Positions 33,009-46,500 of a stretch of 64,000 bases of DNA are shown here, in pieces; positions within the stretch are counted from its first letter, which is position 1; every line of letters begins with the position of its first letter. A program made the position numbers and the translations under genes. The stretch spans positions 87,471,004 through 87,535,003 of the forward strand of contig NC_133653.1 of assembly GCF_009905375.1 (NCBI RefSeq), in the 5' to 3' direction. Source of the DNA: Apium graveolens. Lineage: Eukaryota; Streptophyta; Magnoliopsida; Apiales; Apiaceae. The notes below the pieces were generated by a model. The model did not search any database, was not told where the DNA came from, and saw nothing but the letters and a program-made list of their open reading frames with translations.

Positions 33009-35992
33009 TGTAACATCCGGGAAATATCGTGTAATTATTTTTATCAATATATGATTATTATGTGAATATTATATGAATTTTTGGTAAATTATCTGATGAT
33101 TGATAATAATATTATGATCTTTGTATATAATAAAATGTGAGTATATTAATTTTAATATGTCCAGAATAAAATATAGATAATTAAAAAAAAATTCTGCTAA
33201 TTTTTGGAGTGTTATATGATTTTATAATGATTTATGAATTTATTAATTATTTTCTGAATAATTACAAAATTATTTTCTAAAGCCGGGAATCGTCAGACTT
33301 CAACCGTTTTTACGTTTTTACAACCCAAAACTCTTCCGAAAACTCCTTCCTAACCTAATCTAGTAATTCCAGACATTTTCCGTGTTTTGACTTTTTCGAT
33401 CCGGATTACGGTTTGACCCGTGCGCGGCGCGGCGTAAAATTTTCGATACGATAATCATTTATGTGAATCAACAAAACCCGTATTCTCGAAAGACGGGATA
33501 TTATTACATTATTTCTGTATAAAGTGTTTAAAAAAAAAGCCGTTTGGGATAATTATCCAAAACTGATATCAAATCGGATAGTTATTGCAGTTACTTAGCG
33601 GCTAAGCAACTAATTTAACGATCCAAAACGATCCAGAAAGAACCAATATTCCGTAAATATAAATAGCATATTTCTTATTTCATTTTATTCGTTTATTCAT
33701 TTACAACCAGTAAAAATATAATAATTACAAAGGAAAACACTAAAAACGATATGTTCCTGAGAATCAAACGTACGAACGAGGACGTTACCGAACTCCGATT
33801 CAAGCGTGCAATATATCAAAACAAAGCTCTCGAAATATAGAATCATAATCAATCATCAAATCAAACCAGAAATCTCAGGTAATCCTCTGTCTAATTGTTT
33901 TAAGTCGAATTAAATATGAATTAAATTATGAATTTTTGTTCATGATGTTTTTGATATGATTTGATGGCATAATCATGTAGATAAATTTCTCCTGATCAAT
34001 TTGGTATGTTATATATCAAAAATAGAGGTGAATAACATGGTGAAAATGGGGTTTGATTCTGTTAAAAATTCGAATTAGGGTTTATATGTTGAATGTTCTT
34101 GATTGATTTTGGGTATTTCTTAACTAGGATTTATTAGCTGATTATGATAGCATGATTATGTTCCTGGCTCGATTTGCAGTTAAAATATATATCTTAATGT
34201 TACAAACGATTCCGGAAAGACTATAAACGAAGCTCGCCGGATATTCGTCGGGCTTGGTTCAATTTTCACCGGAATCAGAGTTCAGGCCGTAAGTTGTTGG
34301 TTTCAACGATTCCAATGTGTTCCTGGCTGAGTTTAGAATGATAACCCCGTACTAATCGAGTTCAGCAGCCCTGTTTCTGTCAAGAATTGCCTCGCCGGAT
34401 TCTTTCCCCGGCCACCTTGTTCTTCAGACTTGGGCGACCCGTTCGGGTCAATTGTGACCCGGGGATTTGACCCAATTTCAATTCTAAACATATCGAGACC
34501 TATCTTTTGTCGATTCAACTTATGTGCTACATGAATTACGCGATTATGTGTTATATGATTACATGCCCTATGTGTACGTGTTATGTGGATAGTGAGTCAG
34601 CGTGTCTTTTAAACATTATCTGCATAAGATGTGATCTTTATCTGTTATTATCGGGCAGGTAGATAATAAGAATAAACGTATAGACTAGATAATTATATAT
34701 ATTGTCATTTCATTGAATAGTATTATTTATGATAGATGCACATAGTTAGAGGCATTCAAAGCCAGACAAAAATTTGTAGAAGTAAAGCCTGATAGCTTGT
34801 AGTAATGAACGAGTGGATTGAGAATAAAGATAAACCTAAGGGAGTAAATGATAAGAAATGTCAAGTAGCCTGTCAAGACGAATACAGATGCAACAGATGC
34901 AACAGGACTAAGTGATATGCATCTAGTTAAAGATCAGTAGATTATCAATTGAGGCAAGTATTCCTAACCTTTCTCCTAAAATACTGCAAATATTTATTCG
35001 CTCATATTTTAAGTTCAGAATAGTTAACTGTTTTGTAGTTCGCTGCAATTACTCTTATTATGCCAGTTCTTTTCATTTTTGATCCTATATTATCGATTGC
35101 TCTCTTGAGCAAATACCCATTCGTTCGGGTTTTTTGCGAACCCGGATTTGGGATGTTTTGAAATCAAATGATTTGACATCAAAATACTCTACGGGCTGGA
35201 CGATTATTATGAGGACCAGTGATGAGCTGGATCCTATAGGCCGGAGATGGACCGAACCCTTAGGCCATAGTTTCCTGGGTACCTCATATGTTGGTTGGGT
35301 CTATGCAGTTGGGTATAGATCCAGACTATCTCCTGACTGATCAGCATGTTATAGTGTATATGTTGGTTTCTAGTGTTCAGTCTAATTTATTGTTGATCTC
35401 CATTAACGGCATTCCTTTTTGAATAGTTCATAATTACAAACTAACACAAAGATTTAATTCAAAAGGATGAAATATTGAAACGATTACTGTCCTTTTACGG
35501 AAAAATGTGATTTATGATTAAAGGCCAATGAGGGCCGATGTTTTGTTCGCTCAACTATTTAAATATGTAAAGACGTTTTTAAAATCATTCAACAATCGTT
35601 TCCAGGAGTTTTCTGATCTAATACCTGGAAACCATTTATGATACTTGCTGGGCATTTTTGGCTCACTCTTGCTTTGTGAACTCTTATTTCTTTCAGTATC
35701 AAATAAGGGCAAAGTGAATAGCTTTTAATAGACAACAAAAGTGGTGAGATTCCAGCTGAAGAAATTTGGAGATGTCGGAGTGATCAATACCAGGAAATTA
35801 GTAATGAGGTAATGAAATAGTATTTAGATAATGTAAATTTTGGAAGGTTAGATTCTTGTTTTATACTATAACCTGTAAGTGATCCTAAATATGAGGGGTT
35901 ATCTGTATATTTATTTTAATATACAGGTTTTTATTATTATTTAAAGTTGTGTAGTGACACCCAATCCTGACCCCGGTTTTGGGGGTGTTACA
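33009..35992 (+). repeat. 5' LTR of nested chromovirus-like element
   Basis: 2,984 bases, TGTAACATCCGGG...GGGGGTGTTACA, matching 51036-54022. TATAAATAG at 33658-33666 is the likely TATA box; the 3' LTR has it at 51690-51698. Confidence 0.92.
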
Positions 35993-35994
35993 GT

Positions 35995-36007
35995 TGGTAT
36001 CATAGCC
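35995..36007 (+). other. Primer-binding site (variant)
   Basis: TGGTATCATAGCC, one change from TGGTATCAGAGCC, two bases after the 5' LTR. Confidence 0.8.
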
Positions 36008-39000
36008 ACTGGTTATTGGTCACTGAAATAAGAATAGGTGAGGGTAAGATAGGAGTGATAGGTCATATGAGATAGGAAAGACTCTAGGCATACTCATTTT
36101 AAGTTCGAATTGAGTGTGAATGAGGATTGGCAGGTCCGATACGGAATTGATAACCCAAGATTGTTGGGGCAAGCGTAAGGCGAATATCACAACGCCATAG
36201 GTATATTGAGTTCTCAGATCCTACAGTAATGAGGAATCGATAGAATGACGTAGACTGGATATGCTACCCTACGTTTCATGCGGTTTTGAAGAAGATGCGA
36301 ATGAGTCTTGTGAGAACTTCGCGTAAGAGAGGCTAGGTGAGTTTTGGGTATTATTTAACTTAGAATTAGGTAGTAGGACGAGCTTCATGCTGGAGGCAAC
36401 AAGTTGATGGAAGCTGATAAAGAACCAACGTTGCACGTTTTGAAGGCACCACTGCTACGAGAAGATTCCTATCACTTATCGGGAACTACGCAAGGAATCA
36501 TATATACCTTACTAGGTATAGGTAATACTAGCAAGAATATACGAATCTATCTATAGACCGAACATTGAGTCACATGCGTGGTTGCAAGCATAATGTCAAG
36601 GATGACGACAAGAATGCCAAAGACAGTACTAAATGTCAGCGTTGCGATAGGATTGCGAATAAAATGATATATGACGGTAAATGAAGTTTCGTCGACTAAT
36701 AATTGCGAGCAGAATCCAAGAAAGAGTAGAAGATGTACCAAAATGGAGAGACCCTTATATGGGCATTCCTTTAATTAGATATTTCATTAGCGGATTAAGA
36801 GAATAGCAAGTAACTTATATAGTAATGACGACCAAATAATTGATTTTCAAAATTTTAAAATGAGATTTCGGAGAAGATTTTCTTAATCAACTTTCAGAAG
36901 ATTTTTGTATGAAATGAGTTCTACAATTTGGTTGTCGAATTACTATTTATGTTCTTGTTATTATAAACGGAAAATGACATAAAAAGAAGAATGGATATAG
37001 ACTCAATATTGTTAATCTGGAGGACCAAGTAGACCCACTAGTAAGAAGAAAGTTTAAAGTTTTCCGTGAAAGACGAACATAAATTTTTGTTTAGTAATAT
37101 TAAGGATTAAATCAACTTGTTAAAAACATTATTTACCCAGTTCATGAAATTGCTAATATTTAACGAGATTCGTAATTTGAACGGACAGCGGATGACTGAA
37201 GGAAATGGAAGAATCTTCCAGATAAATGAAGAAAAATAGTATTACTATCGACAAAATTGAAGCGTTGCAGGATTGATGGTTATTTTCGTGGTATAGAAAA
37301 AGTCGAAGTAATAATTATAAATTTCGTAGGGACGCGATTACGATCAAATCATTAAAGCATTTAATGTGGAGGCATTTCCAGACGACATTTCAAAGTTATA
37401 TTGAGACCTAAACTGTGAATCTCTCATTCGACTGGTTTTTGAAGGCATACGTAGGTGAAGTGTGGAAGGTGATCAACATCGACATTATTTCTCTTAATAC
37501 GATAGCATATGTTCTTTTTGATTCTTGAATATGTATGAGTTTCTTCTGTGGATAAATCATATGAAGCAAAGATGAAAGAAAATTTATTGTATTCCTTCTG
37601 AATCGTTTTTCTTTTCAAATTACTGATTCTTGATTAAGACAAACAGTGTTGTGGTATGACGCTTTGTCGAAATGATGAAGAGTCGGGTGGGACACCACCT
37701 AATCATGTGATGTATGCCATATAGTACGAAAGAATGGCCATCTTGAGTACGAATATGGTTGTCTTATTCACATCTAAATATTCACTCATTCTTCTTCCTT
37801 CAATTTACTAAATTATAAATTCTCCCAATCGTTTGTGGTATTGTTAATCCTTATTCAGTTTTCAATCAAAGTCATATTCGCAAACTCTCCTCTTGCGTAG
37901 AGTCTGTTCTCTGGCGATTTCAAAAGAAATGAAATAGTGTGGCATGTGGAATCATATAACAAACATAGATACGACTGCAAACCGATAAATGGTGGATATA
38001 TGCGGGTAAGGAAGAAGGAATTTATCGATAACATGGATGTGGCGAAGACATCAATTCAGACAGTTGTTCATGTTATGAGGATCTCATCAGTACGATAGAT
38101 TGCGGTAACATGACACGCATCAAATCAGAGGATTTCGACGTGAAATGAATGGTTAGCGAACCGTAACGAATAAATTAGTTATAAACTAAGGTAGAAAGGT
38201 TGTATGCAAGCGAACAAATGTCGGGACAACAATCGGAGATCAAGAGAATTCTGAACACCGACTCAGACAGGTAATAAATACGTGAAACATCCCTTCGTCG
38301 CGGAAAGATATTTGTCATGAAGATTCAAGATCAAAGAAATCTTAATTGCAAATAAATTATGAATGTGTTTTTCCAGAAATTGTGAAGTTCTCTACCTTGA
38401 GTAAATAAGTTAAGGTGAAATTAATACCCATAAGCGGGCCAGAGATGAAGGTTCGATACGGTAACATAAGTGGAGATGAATCAATGGTGACTCGACTGTG
38501 AAACTTTTTAAGAAATAATGATTTGGTAATTGAGTTTTCACCAGACTGTGGCGATAATAATGAAAACCATACGTAGTTATTAAAAGATAAACGGAGTAGT
38601 TAATGAAATTAAGTGCGTATCGTCAACAATAGATGATTGGTGTGACCAATTGAAGGATGCGATATAATTTTTAAAAGTAACTATACATAATTAGTAACGA
38701 CAATAAATAAGTCAAAATACTCGTGAAATAAAATTTTGAGACACGAGATAAATTTTAAAGCTTATTGATAAAATTTTGTAACATTCTGAAAGAGCTGGGA
38801 AGGGAGTGGTTATATTAATCCTTGTTGATTTAAGACCTTAAGTCTCATTTCAAAAGATATATGTTATGCCAGTTAATCATACCTATACTAATCAGAATGA
38901 TATAGTTCGAGCTATGGTGGATGGATGAATTTGGTTGATGGAAATGGATGGATATGATTGTAGATGATTTGGTAGATTGATGGTGTCAGCTTGAGTCCGA

Positions 39001-39030
39001 CTGGTAGTCGATGGTATAGGGGAGGTGCTG
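36008..39030 (+). pseudogene. Degraded left interior of nested chromovirus-like element
   Basis: About 3 kb with stops in all frames every few dozen codons. A short stretch near 36835-36905 resembles the Gypsy gag core (DFQNFKMRFRRRFS, then TFRRFLYEMS). Nothing else can be assigned. It ends with TGCTG (39026-39030), the target duplication of the minus-strand element inserted next. Confidence 0.5.
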
Positions 39031-39903
39031 TGTAACACCCCCAAATCCGGGGTCGGGGATTCGGGTTGTCACGAGTTCCATTTCCCTTATCAATACTTAA
39101 TCTTAACAGTCAACCAACTACTGCGTACTGTGACCCCACAATATACACACACACCACAAGTTATAGTCTCAGAGATGAATATAAAAAATAACACAAGTCA
39201 TTTTATTCCACAATTATAAGTCATTACGCCTCAAAAGGGTTTCTGAATAAATTTACATATTCCTTGCCATTATTACAATTCATAAATATACATAAGTCTG
39301 GTACATCAAAAGTTGAAAGCCTAGCCTATTGGTAGATCCTACCTCATCTACAATGGCATCAACGGCTACAGGAAACTGCGGAACGTTTCCTATTCGCTCA
39401 CGAATTGGGAGCTCGATCCTGTTCATCTTGTCTATCTGTTGTTGTGTGATGAAAGAAGAAAGCAAGGGTGAGCAACAAGCCCACCAAAATAACATGTAGA
39501 ATAATTAACAATATATGAGCATTCTCATAGTAGTCATGAAAGTCTTGGTCAAAAGAAATGAACCAAGTTTGATCTCTTATGCGACCAAATCGCAAAATAT
39601 TCAGTATATATACATATATACTTTTCATAATCTTTGAAATCCTTTGACCTGTATAATATACACAGAGTTCCAGTTTATAACTGTATAAAAATATCGTTGC
39701 AAGGTGATCTCATATATCTAACCTTGTCTCAACATTTTTCTGAAAATCTTTATCATGCATAAGATAATCAATAACCAGATATAAGTTGAAAAGATGAAGT
39801 TATAAGCTACCCCAATATACTTATATCTTTCCCAAATACTACTTGAACTACCACCGTTCAAGTTATAATCAGTTTCAAAAGTTCAAGTTATAAAATTCTT
39901 AAT
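39031..39903 (-). repeat. Truncated 3' LTR of minus-strand element
   Basis: Almost the same as 43549-44405, then the match stops abruptly near 39890-39903. At the break GTTCAAGTTATAA occurs twice, about 33 bases apart, suggesting a deletion at a short homology that removed about 3.3 kb of LTR and some interior. Confidence 0.85.
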
Positions 39904-40339
39904 AGCTAACCATACAGAGTCCATACCTGCCGTATCGGATTCTTCTGAGGAGGTAACATAATTATCATTCATGATTCATGAAGAACATTCTAGATCCTGA
40001 TGTACATACATGACATGAAGTAGATAAAATTGTAGAAGAGTTTAGTCAAAGCAACGATAGCAGGTTAATACCATTCTTAATCGTATGCCTTAAATAGAAG
40101 ACTTAACTCAAGGGTTCATCTAGTCCTTTTTGAAACATGGTCCTGGCTTATCTCAAGATAGTATCTTCTGAGATAGATAGCCCGCTCATGGCGATTATAC
40201 GAATTAAACCTTTACCAAACTACTATTACAGTTGGGTATTGCACAGTCATCAGAAGGAATGTCAATCTTTCAAATCATAATATAATCTTCACGGCTTTAA
40301 CCATTATCATTGTATTCTTCTGGCACGAGCGCCGATAAT

Positions 40340-42140
40340 TATCCTCTTACCTTTAAAGTGTCGGCCACCTCTTTGGCCTTTCCTGATAGTAAAATTTCCT
40401 TACAGTTAATGTCATTTTAACCACCTCCAAATAAATTTTCTACCTCATTTCAATCACAGCTTATGTGAAGATGTTTTCCTTAAAATCTGATGAGTAAAAA
40501 AAAAATATCACCATTTTTCCATAAGTTATTGCCTCAGTCTTTAGAGGTTAATCACTGTCACGACTGACTCTCAATCATACTTAGAACATCTTTTATCTTA
40601 AGTCCTAATTGCCCTGAACAATTTCGACCATTACTGGTTCGATCCATACTTTCTCGTGGTTTAACACGTGCCCCACTTGGCATCATTATAATTACGTCAT
40701 ATTTCCTTTATCAACATTTCTATTCTTGAGAATTTTGAATATTACCTTTCTCCTTGTAAAACCTCTAAGGTTATCCTTGAATCATTCCTCATGTGTTCCC
40801 TAGATACAGGGCATATCAAGATACCATTTATTAATACCAGAATCATTGTCTATATACTTCTGAAAAAATTTCTCCACTGATTCTTAAAGGTTGTTATTAC
40901 CTTAATCCTTTTCAATTCATACTGTCAAAACTCATACTATCCCTATTAAGGGTGAAATGCCAACCTTTATGCATTCCCCTAGGATTCGTTTTAAGTTACC
41001 GATGTTCTATCCTTAATTCCACCTTTAAAAAGGTACATACATCCTTCCATGGATAAATCAAGTCATATATCCCTGATAAGGGTGTCTTATTCAATCATTC
41101 CCACCTCGATAGTATATGCCTAATTTCACAATAACATCTGTATTCAAAATGAGGTCAATCAATATGGCCTCCAAAAGATAACAACGATTATCCGCTTTTC
41201 TTGCCTAATTTGGTAACGATAACAAGGATGTTCTGGAAGATATTGGTCGTGTTCAACGTGAACCTCTTCTTAATAATTCCTTATTTACTTTTATTGTTTA
41301 TCTCAACAGTCACCTCAATGTTGGGATATCATTCATACCTGGCGTCTCCCTTTCTGGGTATCGAGCCACCGGTCTTACACTTCACATTCTTGAAGGTCAC
41401 TTCCTTCATCCAATTTTCCTAATTTCTTAATTCCTTGTCTCCTCAGTCTATCTGCGTCTCATTATTTATCCTTCGAATTATCTCATGGTTTCCTCGAATC
41501 CTCCCAACTTATAGGGGACAAAATATATGTATCTCTTATGCCTTCAACCATCAATTTTAACTCATGGTGAATCACCCTCATCCTGACGAATGCATACTTT
41601 TCTATTTCTATTGCTACGAGTCTTTAGGGTTTCCTCATACCCAACTCCCTTATCATACCTCAAACTCTATTGCCTTTATATTCCTTTCCACTTCAGTTTC
41701 TTTTTATTTTCCTTTCTCTTATCATTATTTCATGAACCAACACAACATAAGCATTGATTTCAAACATCCCATCATTCTGGATTCGTGTCCTCAGAACGAA
41801 TCTTGATAACCTTTACAACTTAGATTCATAATTCATCATACTCGTCTGCCTTTGTTCTGGCTCTAAAGCTTTTACACTATTTCCATAACCTTGGGAAGTA
41901 CTTTCCTGAAAACAATTGACTGAACTTAAATCAGTTTATTATAATCTCTTGCTCCATGCCTTCCTTGGCCTTTCACCAGCGGGTGGCCTCTCTCTTAGGA
42001 GGGTAAGTGACAAAACAGTCTTTTGTGATTCGTTAATCATTTAGAATCTCAAATGATTCCTATATTTCCTTTAGCCAGGCTGTTGCCTCGACTGGGTTCG
42101 CTTGTTCCTTGGAACTCCGAGAGCTTAGTGACTTAAAGGT
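40340..42140 (-). pseudogene. Gypsy gag and weak pol fragments, minus strand
   Basis: The minus strand at about 42125-41880 reads EQANPVEATAWLKEI, then TKDCFVTYPPKREATRWWKA-type sequence (one stop in the middle), which fits chromovirus gag. Farther down, most frames are broken. Near 40400-40340 ILLSGKAKEVADTLKVRG resembles the RNase H end motif GKANVVADALSR. So gag and then a possible RNase H end lie downstream (minus sense) of the integrase fragment at 42472, which is the wrong order for one simple element. Confidence 0.5.
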
Positions 42141-42471
42141 CCTGAAAGATTTTCCCACCGCAATGTCCCCTCAGGGTGGTGGTTGGGGATAATAGTCTAA
42201 GTTCTCTTTAGATAGGTCCATGAATTGCCGTATAGGAGTACCGTCTCAGGTCTCCTTTCCTTACTCGACTTTCTGTTTCCTTAGTATGAAATGTTTCATC
42301 CTTCTCCCATATTTGGGGTTATCTTATACGTTAAAATCCTTATTTTCCACTTCATTATGTTATGGGCTCCTCCTTTCTTAATGGCAACCTCCCTGACTAT
42401 CACGTTCGGGGTTTGCCCTAAATCTTATTCCTCGAGCTACAGATTTCGTCTAAGATCCAGTCCTTACGCTC

Positions 42472-43240
42472 TTAAACGTTTGGAACCCAAATTCGGTAGG
42501 AATACCTCATTATTCCCTTATCATCTTTCTCGGTATTAATCTTTTCTCCAGTCATTGGCTCTCTGCCTTCATTCATCACTCTTTCTTGGCGCAATATGAT
42601 TTTCTTTTCCCATAATTCGGGCTGCATTACAATCTCAAACAGCCTTTCAGTACCGGCTCCGGTTACCTTCACTTATATTTCCATTTTCTCAAAATCTCTT
42701 ATCAACTCTTCCGAAGACATTATCATCTTGAGTCTCTCCTTTTTGCTAAGGGCATCAGCCACCACATTGGCTTTCCCCGAATGATAAAGAATCTCCCAAT
42801 CATAATTCTTGATTAGCTCTAACCGTCTCCTCTGGCGTATGCTGAGCTCTTTCTACGTGAAAATGCACTAGAGCACTTATGGCTTGTGTAAATCTCGCAC
42901 TTCTCTCCATACAAGTAGTGCCTCCAATCTTTAGGGCAAAACTATTGCCACGAGCCCAAGCTCATGGGTGGGGATATCGAACTTTATATTCCCTTAATTA
43001 TCTTGACGCGTACGTGATTACCTTGTTGTGCTGTATAAGAAGCACCCTAATTCCTTATGCGAAGCGTCACTACAATTCACAAAATCTCCTTTTTCATCCG
43101 GCAACGCCAACATAGGGGCCGCCACCAACCTTTGCTTTAGTTGTTAAAAGCTTTTCTCGTATTTCTCAGTCCATTCAAACTTCTTAGTCTTACGAGTAAG
43201 CCGCGTCAAAGGGGCTACTATCTTTACAAACTTGAACGAA
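42472..43240 (-). pseudogene. pol: Gypsy RT/RNase H to integrase fragment, minus strand
   Basis: From 43235 the minus strand reads IVAPLTRLTRKTKKFEWTEK, then LVAAPMLALPDEKGDF, SDASHKELGCFLY, HELGLVAIVLP, RRRLELIKNYDWEILYHSGK and ANVVADALSKKERLKMI, the RNase H domain of a chromovirus. After a break, VMNEGREPMTGEKINTEKDD and GIMRYSYRIWVPNV (42672-42472) match the start of the integrase region. Scattered stops and small shifts make it dead. It joins the leader region near 43240, so gag, protease and most of RT are missing between. Confidence 0.75.
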
Positions 43241-43531
43241 TATGAACATCATCTGGTCCTCCGTTAGGACGCTCTATCGGATCCACAATCCGATCTCCAA
43301 TTAGTAATAAAACATCATCACGCTGTTGCTCCTCATCCTCAAGGTTCGGAGTCCCGCTACCATATACGATAACGAGCTACGCTTCTATCACGAAATTTAT
43401 AAGGGTTCCCATAAGGGTTTTAACTGTCAGTACTACGTTAGGTAGCCCGACTATGAACTTGGCAAGAGTTCTTATTATCTTAGTGAACTTATTATTTTAA
43501 CGTCACATCATCTCTGAGGTTTATAACGCTT

Positions 43532-43544
43532 GGCTCTGATACCA
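43532..43544 (-). other. Primer-binding site of minus-strand element
   Basis: The minus strand reads TGGTATCAGAGCC four bases after the LTR end, a perfect initiator-methionine-tRNA type PBS. Confidence 0.9.
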
Positions 43545-43548
43545 TTTC

Positions 43549-46500
43549 TGTAACACCCCCAAATCCGGGGTCGGGGATTCGGGTTGTCACGAGTTCCATT
43601 TCCCTTATCAATACTTAATCTTAACAGTCAACCAACTACTGCGTACTGTGACCCCACAATATACACACACACACCACAAGTTATAGTCTCAGAGATGAAT
43701 ACCAAAAATAACACAAGTCATTTTATTCCACAATTATAAGTCATTATGCCTCAAAAGGGTTTCTGAATAAATTTACATATTCCTTGCCATTATTACAATT
43801 CATAAATATACATAAGTCTGGTACATCAAAAGTTGAAAGCCTAGCCTATTGGTAGATCCTACCTCAGCTACAATGGCATCAACGCCTACAGGAAACTGCG
43901 GAACGTTTCCTATTCGCTCGCGAATTGGGGGCTCGATCCTGTTCATCTTGTCTATCTGTTGTTGTGTGATGAAAGAAGAAAGCAAGGGTGAGCAACATGC
44001 CCACCAAAATAATATGTAGAATAATTAACAATATATGAGCATTCTCATAGTACTCATGAAAGTCTTGGTCAAAAGAAATGAACCAAGTTTGATCTCTTAT
44101 GCGACCAAATTGCAAAATATTCAGTATATATACATATATACTTTTCACAATCTTTGAAATCCTTTGACCTGTATAATATACACAGAGTTCCAGTTTATAA
44201 CTGTATAAAAATATCGTTGCAAGGTGATCTCATATATCTAACCTTGTCTCAACGTTTTTCTGAAAATCTTTGTCATGCATAAGATAATCATTAACCAGAT
44301 ATAAGTTGAAAAGATGAAGTTACAAGCTACCCCAATATACTTATATCTTTCCCAAATACTACTTGAACTACCACCGTTCAAGTTATAATCAGTTTCAAAA
44401 GTTCATCACATAGATGAGACTACATGATAAGACTTGAATAGATTCAATCCTTGAAATATCATTATAAATAATGAAGTTACGAGATACTTTATTAAGTCCC
44501 GATATATATATATATATACACCTATATATATACATTCATACACTCCTTTAAAACCTCTATTATAAAAATAGTAAACAGAGTTGCAATATCCAATGAATTT
44601 GGAAAGGAGAAAACCTTGGCAGAAATCTGATATCTTGCTGATCAGGCAAAGATACCAATAAGTAACCTTTTCTACTAGTAGATGGACGAATTCCCCACTG
44701 GTCATCACCCTGGTCACAATAGGACCTTATGCTGGACTGCCACTCAGCCACTTACGCATTTGATGGACTCCCACTGAGCCACTTACACTTTAATGGACGC
44801 CCACTGATCCCATGTTGCTTATGCCGACTCAATAGATGGACTTACTTCCCGAACGTTGGGTAAGTAATCAATTCATTTACCAAAGCAGCAACCTCGGTGC
44901 GAATATAAAATACACCACAGAGCCGGATCCCTCAGGTTTTGAGCGAATATTTAAATCCCCTTTAAAAGGAAGATCTTAAATATAAAAATGAGTTTTGGGA
45001 TCCGCTCTAATTTTTAAAAACCATTTTGAAGACTCGAAAACATTTTAGAGAGTGTTTGGAGTAATGCTGATTTAATGAAATAAATCAGTCCCGATATATT
45101 AGAAAATATCTGAATATCATTATTTAAATAATATTCCCATAAAGAATAATCTTTATAAAAATAATTGAAGTAGAAGTTGTAAAACTTATACTTGAAATGA
45201 GTATTAAATAACCAAAGATATACTTATACGAAAGTACTATATTTATTTGAATAATCAAAAAAATAAATTTGATTATCGACACCTTATTCTTTAGTAAAAT
45301 AAAGAATACATTTCAGAAAATAATCGGAGTCATAGGTCCTCATATGAATATTCAAATAATATTCAATTAAATAATATAAGCGGAGTCATCTATCCTCGAA
45401 TGAATATTCAAGTAATATTCATTAAATAATATAAAGTGAGTCATAAGTCCTCGAATGAATATTCAAGTAATATTCATTAAATAATATAATGTGAGTCATA
45501 AGTCCTCGAATGAATATTCAAGTAATATTCATTAAATAATATAAAGTGAGTCATAAGTCCTCGAATGAATATTCAAGTAATATTCATTAAATAATATAAA
45601 GTTATCGAATAAACCTTATTCGATTAATAGTTTTTAAAAACCATATCAATATATATATAAATATATATATATATCATATACTCGGGAACATCTACTCCCG
45701 GTTTTAGAAAAGGGTTCACCTTTGGGTCCCCTATACTCAGGGTATACGCAACTACTGCTTATCTCTAGCATAGGTATTATGCAACTAATAAGCATTTGAA
45801 CCAACAGATATATAAATCAAGAATACGAAACATGCATGCATATATACCATATCACATGCTCCAATATATCGCAAGAATTTGCTAATAACAAATATGCATT
45901 TATCACAAGATCATGCATATACACATATACATCACAACAACAGTTATACGGGTAGAAAACTTGCCTGAGCGACTGGGGGTTATAAATGGCTTGGGACGAG
46001 TCTGGTAACCTATAAACAACATATAATTTGGAATTAAATCAAAGTCACTTAAGAATCTAGACTTTAACCAATTAGACTCTAACGCTTGCTTTTGCGCTTA
46101 ACGATTCACTTACGTCGCTCGAGTACTCTCGGCTCCACCATTTTTAATAAATTAACCATTAAGAATTTTAAAGCGATTCTTTCGCGAGTACCTTACCAAC
46201 TGCCTAATACACTTAACATAATTGTTTCATACCCCAATTAGTCATTTAAAGTCCTTAACCAAGGTTTCAAAGTAAGGCGAGGGGTAATGGTTCGGTCGCG
46301 AAATGCCGTTACTTAAAACGGTCGTTTCTCCTAAACCGTACATCGGATTCAAACGAACCACATATCAAAACGAAGCTCGTAACATGAACTATCTAATCAT
46401 GGCAATGGTCAAAACCTAACAGTGAGTTCACGGGTCCTGATTGTTAAGAACAAAACAGTCTTAAAGTAAATCGGACATTACGACGGCTATGTTTACGCGA

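Noticed and set aside
34333..34518. Near-identical minus-strand ORFs at 34333-34518 and 52360-52545
   Set aside because: They lie in the two LTR copies of one element; conservation reflects LTR identity, not coding.
42291..42539. Plus-strand ORFs in 41201-43115
   Set aside because: The minus strand carries recognisable Gypsy gag and pol; the plus-strand frames are shadows.
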